From: Luteibacter sp. dw_328
GTDB taxonomy: Bacteria; Pseudomonadota; Gammaproteobacteria; Xanthomonadales; Rhodanobacteraceae
Length of the DNA stretch: 64,000 nt
Assembly (NCBI RefSeq): GCF_018449605.1
Contig: NZ_JAAVUW010000001.1
Location: 744,001 to 808,000 of the forward strand
Direction: 5' to 3'
Positions 17,265 to 24,265 of this stretch are shown here, one piece after another. Below the pieces are notes generated by a model. It made no database searches, had not been told where the DNA came from, and saw nothing but the letters and a program-made list of their open reading frames with translations. How positions within the stretch are numbered: position 1 is the first letter of the stretch; every line of letters begins with the position of its first letter. Position numbers and translations under genes: made by a program.

Positions 17265-17336
17265 GTTACGCGTAACGTTAGGCGTAACTTACGCCGGTGC
17301 CAGGGTGCTACACAATCACACCGTGCCTCGCGTAAC
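17265..17336. promoter_or_regulatory. GCGTAAC operator array upstream of 17235 gene
   Basis: GTTACGCGTAAC (17265-17276) is a perfect 12-bp palindrome. GGCGTAA-C-TTACGCC (17281-17295) is a perfect inverted repeat around one base. GCGTAAC recurs at 17330-17336. The first copy starts 30 bp before the ATG at 17235. Repeats of this perfection are typical of operators; the binder is unproven but the neighbouring gene is the obvious candidate. Confidence 0.6.
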
Positions 17337-17430
17337 TGGGCCCCCGATGCCCGCTGCCCTCCACATTGGCGCCATGCCCGCGACCGGTCCCGCGCACAGG
17401 ATGACGCGGCATCCACTTCGGCGATCCGCC

Positions 17431-17960
17431 ATGCCATTCACCCTAAGCCACGTCGCCGCCGTGTTGCCGTTTCGGCGTCGCTGCAGCGTGGATGTGTTCG
17501 CAGCGCTCGCCATCGGCAGCATGACGCCGGACCTCCACTACTTCCTGCCTTTGCTTCGCGAGCACTGGCCGCTTCCCAGCCACGAGCTGATCAGCCTGCC
17601 GCTGTTTTGCCTGCCCGCCGGGTGGCTGCATCCAGCGCGAACCTGCTGCAATACGGCAGCAGTGTTGTGGGTTTGCTCTTGTTGACGGTAGCGGCGTGGC
17701 CAGCCCGCCAGCGCCTTGTGTGCGCCCTGCGTCATGGTGTGCCAATGAGCCGCCTCATGACCTGGTTGCTCACCGCAGCCGCCTTGACCGCAACGCTGAC
17801 GTTTGCCATCACCTGGCAAGCCGATGGGAGCGCAGATCAGCTTCGCCATGCCCTGCGCCTGACGGCGTGGAATGGTCTCTCCGCACCCATGCTGCTCGCC
17901 ATCTTCTATCCATTGATCTGGCGCCGTCAGTCGGGGGCTGCGATTCGCACCCCCGGCTAA
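17431..17960 (+). pseudogene. DUF4184-family membrane protein with internal deletion
   Basis: The frame from ATG 17431 begins MPFTLSHVAAVLPFRRR and continues AIGSMTPDLHYFLPLL and SLPLFCLPAGWL, the N-terminus of the DUF4184 membrane family. Near 17625-17645 the homology jumps to another frame reading ANLLQYGSSVVGLLLLT and then two more hydrophobic stretches, which is the family C-terminus. The middle of the family (roughly 80-100 residues, containing further helices) is absent and the frame is shifted, so no complete protein can be made. The gene is divergent from the 17235 gene, past the GCGTAAC array. Confidence 0.7.
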
Positions 17961-17968
17961 CGGCAAGA

Positions 17969-19759
17969 TCAGAAGATGCCAGGATCTTCCGTTCGGGACG
18001 TATCGGGCGAACCGTCCGGATGCGTGAACCACAACAACCGGTTACGGCTTTGCGGGCAACCGCCGCCATCCGTCGCGGCGGTAAGAACCCCCATCGCGGT
18101 GGTGACATCACGACCGTAGCAGCTCCCCAGATTGTCACTGGCGCGGAATTGCTGGGTACTGCGCCGTCCCGAGTGGCCCGTCACTGCGCCATTGGTGAAG
18201 GCGAGTGTATCGGCCGTATCGATGCTGTTGTCGACATCGCTGCGGTAGATGACCAGGTTGCCCAGCTTCTTGCTGAACTGGCGCGAGAAGCCCTGTGTTA
18301 CCGCGCTTGGTGCAGTGACGATGTTGCCTGCGGTGTCGAAGGTGTAGCCGAAGCTCGCGAGCAGTGGATAGTCAAAGTGAGCTTCTGTCGTCACGGTAAA
18401 ACCGAGCGGTCCCTGCCGTGCCTTCGTGGTGCTGTCGACTGTCGCTAGCTGGTCGATGCCTTGCTGGTAGTGCGCCGGATCGATCGCGAATGACTGCGTG
18501 TTGCGGAAGGTCACTGTCTGGTTCACGTCCGTGGCTATCCTTCCGCGCGAGGTGTCCACGTAACCGGCCACGCGAAAACTGCGAGAGGCACGCGTCGCGA
18601 TCGAGCCGCTTACGACGCCGGCCGCCTCGGTCAGCTGATTGTCGATCGAGGCGACAGGTGCCTGGCCCTGCAAGGTGTTGGTCGTCACCGCTCCGGTCAG
18701 TACCTTCCGACCACGGTCGAGGTAAACGAACAGGTTGCCTGTGACGGAGAAGTTGCCATTGGCACCCGTGACGCCGATCGCCAACGCATGGGGTTTTCCG
18801 TCGTTGAGCAGCGCGGCGAAAGGCGTCAGATCGACGCGGTAAGGAAGGAAGTTGAGCGTCTGGACGCCCGGCGTGGGACGCCACATATAGGGATCGATGC
18901 CACCGGTGAATATCCACGGGTAGACCGGAGCGACACCTGCCTGCTGTCCGTCGATGGAAACCTGCACTTCGCGGTAGGAACCACCGCCGCAACTCTGCGC
19001 CTCATCGGCCTGCGCGTCAGGGACGCAGGAGTACCAGAACTCGTCGCCGCCCTGCCCCTGGGCGAACACGTCCAGATAGGCGCGTTCCACGTTGGTAGGC
19101 AAGGTGAGCGTGCGTGACAGCACATCGTTGCCGGTATTGAGTGCGACGGTGCCGCCCGCGGTTCCGTCCGATAGCGGGAACACCGCATCGGGCGCATCCA
19201 CCTTCGGTGCCAACACGTTGGCCGGGTAAAAGACGAGACGGGCGGAGCCGCTGATGATGCCGGTGTAGGTTCCGTCGACGATGTTGCCCAGGATCGCCTG
19301 ACCGGTTTGTGGCTGGCCCAGCACGCTGGCGAAGTCACTCACATCCCGCTCGACGTGCCAGCTCGGGGACACCGTGGCCGAGGGTTCCTGTGTCGTGCCG
19401 AAATAGATATTCGCACCCGCCAGCCACAACGACGCGGTACGGTCGAACTGGCGACCAGCCGTTACCGAGAAATCGGCTTCAAGCACGACTTTCGACCACG
19501 ACTTCCCGCAGCCCACGGGCGGCGCATAGGTATAGGGATGGTTGGAAAAATCCCGGAAAGTAAAACCGTTGAACAGCTCGACCGTGCAGGCCTTTCCCGG
19601 CGGCCTGGGCACGGAGGGGTCGGCTACGGCGACATTCGCTGACCCCACATCGAACCCCGGCGCCGTCGCTGCCTGGACAACCGGCACCGAGCACGTCATG
19701 ACACAACCGAACAATCCCGCCTGCAGGCCCTTGCGGACCGCCTCGTTGGTGATCGCCAT
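17969..19759 (-). CDS. Secreted peptide-N-glycosidase A-like amidase (PNGase A family)
   Basis: 596 residues with a signal peptide (about 1-30). Visible family pattern: WSKVVLEADFSVTAGRQFDR, WLAGANIYFGTTQEP, WHVERDVSDFAS, later NVERAYLDVFAQGQGGDEFW, then FTGGIDPYMWRPTPGVQTL and DLTPFAALLNDGKPHALAIG. This order is that of peptide-N4-(N-acetyl-beta-glucosaminyl)asparagine amidase A, enzymes that cut N-glycans from glycoproteins; best known in plants and fungi, with bacterial relatives. The protein would act outside the cell on plant or fungal N-glycoproteins. An AraC regulator lies 81 bp upstream on the same strand. Activity is inferred from similarity. Confidence 0.85.
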   Translation of the reverse strand: MAITNEAVRKGLQAGLFGCVMTCSVPVVQAATAPGFDVGSANVAVADPSVPRPPGKACTVELFNGFTFRDFSNHPYTYAPPVGCGKSWSKVVLEADFSVTAGRQFDRTASLWLAGANIYFGTTQEPSATVSPSWHVERDVSDFASVLGQPQTGQAILGNIVDGTYTGIISGSARLVFYPANVLAPKVDAPDAVFPLSDGTAGGTVALNTGNDVLSRTLTLPTNVERAYLDVFAQGQGGDEFWYSCVPDAQADEAQSCGGGSYREVQVSIDGQQAGVAPVYPWIFTGGIDPYMWRPTPGVQTLNFLPYRVDLTPFAALLNDGKPHALAIGVTGANGNFSVTGNLFVYLDRGRKVLTGAVTTNTLQGQAPVASIDNQLTEAAGVVSGSIATRASRSFRVAGYVDTSRGRIATDVNQTVTFRNTQSFAIDPAHYQQGIDQLATVDSTTKARQGPLGFTVTTEAHFDYPLLASFGYTFDTAGNIVTAPSAVTQGFSRQFSKKLGNLVIYRSDVDNSIDTADTLAFTNGAVTGHSGRRSTQQFRASDNLGSCYGRDVTTAMGVLTAATDGGGCPQSRNRLLWFTHPDGSPDTSRTEDPGIF

Positions 19760-19840
19760 CTACCGCTCTCCCCGAAGAATCCCCCTGCCAGCGAAACCTA
19801 GCATAGCCACCCAGCCGTGTCCGGGAACGAGTTCCTGCGG

Positions 19841-20746
19841 TCAGCCGTGGGCATGTTCCCGAACATATTGCATGGGCGACAGCTGCACATGCCGCGTAAA
19901 CGCGACACTGAACGTGCTCGCCGAACCGTAGCCAACACGTTCCGCAATCTCGGCTATCCGCCCTTGTCCCTGACGCAGAAGTTCCTTTGCCAATGCCATG
20001 CGCCAGGCCAGGAGATAGTCCATGGGCGTCACGCCGACTTCGCGACTGAAGCGCACGAAGAACGTGGTGCGCGAGAGGGCCGCTTCCTTTGCCAGCTCCG
20101 ACACCGTCCACGGATGTGACGGTCGCTCGTGCATGAGACGGATGGCGGTAGCGAGGCGTGCATCGGCAAGCCCCCGAACCAGTCCCGGCGATGCGCCCGT
20201 CCCGGTGGTCAAGCGGAAGGCCTCGATAAGCAGCAATTCGACGAGCCGGGCGAGTACTGCCTCGCGCGCGGGACGCTGCTCGCGCGACTCGTCACGCACG
20301 AGCTGGACGAGGGTCGCCAAACGATGCTCACCGCGCACATGGATCACGCGGGGCAGCAAGGCGACCAGCAACGCGGCGTCGGGCGAGGCGAAGCTGCAGT
20401 GCCCGACGAGCATTCGTACGTTCGCTGGTTCGTCTTGCGCGCCTATTCTGAATTCCCCGCTTGCCATGCACACGGGCGGATCCGACTCGACGCCTTCGGG
20501 CGGTGGGTCAAGGCTGGTCATTCCCACGGCATGGCTCAGCGGAACAAGAATGAAATCGCCCGATGACAGTTCGATGGGATCGTCGTCGTCGATGGTGACG
20601 CGGCATCCGCCCTGCAGCACCACGCAATAAAACGGGTCGTCCGGCTTCGACCGGCTGACACGCCAGGATCCCCCACCGAGCACCTGCTTGGAGAACCGGG
20701 TGATCGGCTGGAGCAATGTGACCACTTCGGTGAGCGGGTCGACCAA
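19841..20746 (-). CDS. AraC-family transcriptional regulator with N-terminal cupin
   Basis: 301 residues. The N-terminal half is a cupin-like ligand domain of the AraC cupin_6 type (DPFYCVVLQGGCRVTIDDDD, SSGDFILVPLSHAVGM). The last 100 residues hold two helix-turn-helix motifs (WTVSELAKEAALSRTTFFVRF and IAEIAERVGYGSASTFSVAF, each a little over 18 residues). It is transcribed divergently from the SDR at 20849 with about 100 bp between, the usual arrangement in which such a regulator activates or represses its neighbour. The PNGase gene follows it on the same strand. Effector unknown. Confidence 0.9.
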   Translation of the reverse strand: MVDPLTEVVTLLQPITRFSKQVLGGGSWRVSRSKPDDPFYCVVLQGGCRVTIDDDDPIELSSGDFILVPLSHAVGMTSLDPPPEGVESDPPVCMASGEFRIGAQDEPANVRMLVGHCSFASPDAALLVALLPRVIHVRGEHRLATLVQLVRDESREQRPAREAVLARLVELLLIEAFRLTTGTGASPGLVRGLADARLATAIRLMHERPSHPWTVSELAKEAALSRTTFFVRFSREVGVTPMDYLLAWRMALAKELLRQGQGRIAEIAERVGYGSASTFSVAFTRHVQLSPMQYVREHAHG

Positions 20747-20848
20747 ATCCGTACTCCTGCTAATGGAATTCGTACCTTCGACGGTAGTTAGTTCCGAGAC
20801 GGAAGCCTATCGTGCCCTCATTGCACTTGGCAATGAAGGAGTTCCTGG

Positions 20849-21622
20849 ATGAAGACGGTTTTGATTACGGGCTGTTCCTCGGGCTTTGGCCTCGAGATGG
20901 CGCGCTACTTTCTCGAACGTGACTGGGACGTGGTGGCCACCATGCGTACGCCGCGCAACGACCTGCTCCCGCCCTCGGCGCGCCTGCGTATCCTGTCTTT
21001 GGACGTGACTGACGAGGCGAGCATTCGCCACGCGGTGGAGGCGGCCGGGCCGATCGACGCGCTTGTCAACAATGCAGGCATCGGCACAGCGGCGCCCGCC
21101 GAACTGCTCTCCATGGACGTCGTACGTGACGTCTTCGAGACCAATACCTTCGGGACGATGGCGGTCACCCAAGCGGTACTGCCCCAGTTCCGCCTGCGCA
21201 AAGCAGGCGTCATCGTCAACGTCACCTCGAGCATCACCCTCAAGCCCTTGCCGCTGGTTTCCGCTTACCGTGCGAGCAAGGCGGCCGTGAACGCCTTCAC
21301 CGAGACGCTTGCGGCAGAAGTGGCGGAGTTCGGCATTCGTGCGCACCTTGTCCTGCCCGGACGTGCTCCCGATACCCGCTTCGGGGAAAACGGACAGGGC
21401 AATGGACGCATGCATGGGTTCGACCACGAGGCCTATGCCGCCATTGCGCAGCAGCTCATGGCTGGGCTTACGGACACGTCGGCGCCGATCACGAAGGTCG
21501 AAGATGTCAACGAGGCTGTCTGGCACGCCGTGACCGATCCATCGGCACCCCTGCGAATTTTTGCAGGCGCCGATGCAAAGGCCTGGGCGGCCGAAGAAAA
21601 CGACGTTCCAGTCTCTGCATAA
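20849..21622 (+). CDS. Short-chain dehydrogenase/reductase (SDR)
   Basis: 257 residues, classical SDR. TGCSSGFG (about 7-14) binds NAD(P), NNAG near 71-74, Ser in VTSSITL and YRASK (Tyr and Lys catalytic pair) near 145. Ribosome site AAGGAG lies just before the ATG. Length is normal and the substrate loop is not diagnostic. It is divergent from the AraC regulator with a shared promoter region, so it is probably its regulatory target. Substrate unknown. Confidence 0.92.
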   Translation: MKTVLITGCSSGFGLEMARYFLERDWDVVATMRTPRNDLLPPSARLRILSLDVTDEASIRHAVEAAGPIDALVNNAGIGTAAPAELLSMDVVRDVFETNTFGTMAVTQAVLPQFRLRKAGVIVNVTSSITLKPLPLVSAYRASKAAVNAFTETLAAEVAEFGIRAHLVLPGRAPDTRFGENGQGNGRMHGFDHEAYAAIAQQLMAGLTDTSAPITKVEDVNEAVWHAVTDPSAPLRIFAGADAKAWAAEENDVPVSA

Positions 21623-21630
21623 CCGCGAAG

Positions 21631-21678
21631 AGCCAGGTGGATGCAAACAGCCAGGTAGATGCGAATAGCCAATGTAGG
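21631..21678 (+). repeat. 18-bp tandem repeats
   Basis: AGCCAGGTGGATGCAAAC (21631-21648) is followed directly by AGCCAGGTAGATGCGAAT (21649-21666), 15 of 18 bases alike, and by a third partial copy beginning AGCCAATGTAGG that runs into the inverted repeat. They sit eight bases after the SDR stop. Confidence 0.7.
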
Positions 21679-21742
21679 AGCCGATTCATCGGCGATGGGT
21701 GCTAGCCGCAAACTGGCTATCGCCGATGAATCGGCTCCTACA
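21673..21742. repeat. REP-like 24-bp perfect inverted repeat
   Basis: Arms 21673-21696 and 21719-21742 are exact reverse complements over 24 bases (left arm TGTAGGAGCCGATTCATCGG then CGAT), with a 22-base loop carrying a smaller TAGCC/GGCTA pair. It lies between the convergent SDR and GH27 genes. A 23-base single arm recurs at 62172-62194, so this is a dispersed family. It may also act as a bidirectional terminator. Confidence 0.85.
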
Positions 21743-21772
21743 AAAGCTGTGCCGCTTATATCAGCGTATGCC

Positions 21773-23944
21773 CTACTTGCATGCCTGCGTAGAAACCCCA
21801 AGCAAGGCAGGCAACACCCGCGGCGTCACCACGATGCGATCCAGGTCGGGCGAAAAACCGCTCGGATTGCCCAGCTGGATAGTGTTCTTTCCGGCGCGCA
21901 GCGGCACCTCCAGCACCTTCGCCACGGGATCGTCGAAGCTGCTGCCGTCCAGGCTCAGTTCCTGCGATTTCGCTCCGTTGATCGACAGGAACAGCGAGCG
22001 CGGCCCCTTCGTGGCGTAGTCGATCTCGAGCTGATAGGCGCCCGCATAGGGAGCCGTGACGTTCGTAAACGTCACGCTATTCGCGCTACCGCCGCCAATA
22101 TTTCCCGCCTTGGCCAGACCCGAGAAATAGTTGCTGAACCCGGCGGTGACGGTGCCACCAAGCATGGCTGCTTCTGCTTCGTACGTCGTACTCGTCGGCA
22201 GTGGTGCGTCACCGCGACCACTGATGACGATGCGATCCAGATCCGGTGGGTAGCTCGCCGTGTTGCCGAAGCGGATGTGGTTAAGCCCCTTCTGAAGACA
22301 CACGGGGACGGTGCTGCTCGAGGGCAGCTGGAAGCTGCTTCCACCGGAGTTGAACGTACGGAACGGGCCATCGTTCACTTGGTAGAGGTACGAACGTAGA
22401 CCGAGGGTGAGTGAATCGATCTGCATGAGGTACGTGCCGTTACGGGGCGCGTAAACCCCATCGATGCTCACTGTGTTGCCGGCGCCCAGCCCCAGCCCAC
22501 CGACCTTGAAGCCGTTCGAACAGCCTGGGCATGCGTACGGAGCGGCATTGCCACTCAGACTGCCCTGCTCCGCCTCGTAACTGGTTGTCGGCGTTGGTGC
22601 GACATGACCCGGTAGCGCCTCGACCAGCAGCAACTGGGTTCCATGCGCCGGCAGCACAACCTGATGGTTACCCAACGAAGGCCCCAGTTCCTGATGGGTC
22701 CAGAGGTCGCGCAAACGACGTGCGCCCGTCAACCCAGCTACGTGCCAGGGCAAGTCAGCGACCGTCGTCGCCGCATTCATGTTGAAAAGGGCCACGTAGT
22801 AGCGACCGTTGCCGAGGTCGGTCACCCATACGTTGATGTCACCCGCCAGTACCTGCCTGGTCTGCTTGCCGGACTGGTCCACAGCGATCACCTCGTCGTT
22901 GCCCGCGAGACGTTTACCGGTTTCATCCAGACGTGTGAGGTCGCCACCAAGGTAAAGCGGCGCGTTCGCCATCGCCCATATCGTCATGGCCGAACGTTTC
23001 TCGTCGATGCTCAGGCCATCGAGGTCGCCGTCGCCAATGTCCAGCGAGTCGAGATCATTCCAGCCCGTCGTCGGCCCTGAGGTGTCCTGCCAGGACGGCA
23101 GATCGCGCAAGCGTTTCTCGATCCGTGGCCAGTTGGTCAGCGTGGCGCAGCGACTTTCGCATTCCACATCGTCGTCGATGCGACGCCCGTTGGCATAGGT
23201 CTTCCAGACATCCTGGTAGTCCTTGTCGACCTGCCACGACACCGTCAACCAGATCGGACGGCCACTCCGCGCGATAGCCTTCGACCACGCCGCGACATCA
23301 TCCCGATTGTCGATGCTGAGGTCGTCGCTGTAAGAGCCGGGCGTGACACCGTCGAGCTTGATGAAATCCACGCCCCACGAAGCGAACAGGGCCACCACCG
23401 AATCCATGTACTCCTGCGCGCCCGGCTTCGAGAAGTCGATCTTGTAGTGATACGGGGAGGTCCCCGGCCCACCGAACGCATTGCCGGCGCGGTAGGGCAC
23501 CGCGAGGATATCGGTGATGTGATACGGCGTGCCGAGGATCGGCGAGTTCGCCTGCACGGCGGGCTGTTCGACACCGGGGATCCAGTAGATACCCGCCTTC
23601 TGACCATTGGCGTGGATGTGGTCGATCATCGCCTTGATGTCGGGAAACGTCGCCAGATCCGGCGTGGGGCGCCCATTGACATCGAAACTGCCCTGCCACC
23701 CCGAATCGAGATTGATGTAGGTGTACCCGTGCGATTGCAGGCCCGATGCCAGCAGTGCATCCGATTGCCTGATCATATTGGCCTGGGTGAGGAAGGAAGC
23801 ATCGAGTGTCTGCTGGCTGAAGCTGCTCCAGCCAAGATACGGCTTCTGACCCACACCATTCACCTGGGCGGATGCGCCGGCGGCGACGGAAAGCAATCCG
23901 CAGGCGATAGCCGTGCGGATGAGGGAAGGACGATGAAAATGCAT
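21773..23944 (-). CDS. Secreted GH27 alpha-galactosidase-like enzyme with two carbohydrate-binding modules
   Basis: About 723 residues from the ATG at 23944 (AGGAGAG upstream; the frame extends to 24040 without a signal peptide). Signal peptide about 1-27. Catalytic domain about 33-440: GWSSF, YINLDSGW, nucleophile Asp198 in FIKLDG, the likely acid/base Asp in RRIDDDV near 257-259, and WNDLDSLDIGD. GH27 includes alpha-galactosidases and isomalto-dextranases, so the substrate is not fixed. Two C-terminal modules with YEAEQGSLSG and YEAEAAMLGG openings and DLDRIVI endings look like CBM35/CBM6-type sugar-binding domains. It is divergent from the GH76 gene with a 16-bp palindrome between them. 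Confidence 0.85.
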   Translation of the reverse strand: MHFHRPSLIRTAIACGLLSVAAGASAQVNGVGQKPYLGWSSFSQQTLDASFLTQANMIRQSDALLASGLQSHGYTYINLDSGWQGSFDVNGRPTPDLATFPDIKAMIDHIHANGQKAGIYWIPGVEQPAVQANSPILGTPYHITDILAVPYRAGNAFGGPGTSPYHYKIDFSKPGAQEYMDSVVALFASWGVDFIKLDGVTPGSYSDDLSIDNRDDVAAWSKAIARSGRPIWLTVSWQVDKDYQDVWKTYANGRRIDDDVECESRCATLTNWPRIEKRLRDLPSWQDTSGPTTGWNDLDSLDIGDGDLDGLSIDEKRSAMTIWAMANAPLYLGGDLTRLDETGKRLAGNDEVIAVDQSGKQTRQVLAGDINVWVTDLGNGRYYVALFNMNAATTVADLPWHVAGLTGARRLRDLWTHQELGPSLGNHQVVLPAHGTQLLLVEALPGHVAPTPTTSYEAEQGSLSGNAAPYACPGCSNGFKVGGLGLGAGNTVSIDGVYAPRNGTYLMQIDSLTLGLRSYLYQVNDGPFRTFNSGGSSFQLPSSSTVPVCLQKGLNHIRFGNTASYPPDLDRIVISGRGDAPLPTSTTYEAEAAMLGGTVTAGFSNYFSGLAKAGNIGGGSANSVTFTNVTAPYAGAYQLEIDYATKGPRSLFLSINGAKSQELSLDGSSFDDPVAKVLEVPLRAGKNTIQLGNPSGFSPDLDRIVVTPRVLPALLGVSTQACK

Positions 23945-24234
23945 GATGCGACTCTCCTGTGCAGACGAAGGAGGCGCCTGCGAAGGGGCGCCTGTCGAAA
24001 TCCCTGGACAAACGTCGGCGCACGGTTCCCCTGGCAGCAAGTCGCCTTGCCCCCGATTCAGTAGCCAATAAGCCGATCAAACTTCCCGTGCGTTTCAATT
24101 GTAGTATTTAATGATTAGTCGATCGCAAGCTGCGACGCAGCATTCGAGGCAAGTACAGCTGTCTTGACCTGGTTCTCACTTTGGATGAACCAGCTCTGCA
24201 ACACTCGCCCGACTCGCAGCAGCCATCGTCATAA

Positions 24235-24250
24235 ATTTAGACGTCTAAAT
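24235..24250. promoter_or_regulatory. Perfect 16-bp palindrome ATTTAGACGTCTAAAT
   Basis: ATTTAGAC joined to GTCTAAAT, in the gap between the divergent GH27 and GH76 genes, 15 bp before the GH76 ATG and 290 bp from the GH27 start. The location on the GH76 side overlaps the ribosome site, as for a repressor. The core AGACGTCT equals a methionine-regulator met box, probably by chance. The rest of this 321-bp gap is AT-richer, with a possible GH27 -10 TACAAT near 24103-24098 (minus strand). Confidence 0.6.
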
Positions 24251-24265
24251 GGAGCGCTTCCGATC

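Noticed and set aside
24098-24128. Possible sigma-70 promoter for GH27 (TTGCGA and TACAAT, minus strand)
   Set aside because: The spacer is 19 bp and the -35 is weak; not listed as a separate feature.
24235-24250. MetJ met-box reading of the palindrome
   Set aside because: Only one AGACGTCT unit is present (MetJ needs tandem units) and the flanking genes are glycosidases; Xanthomonadales are not expected to use MetJ.
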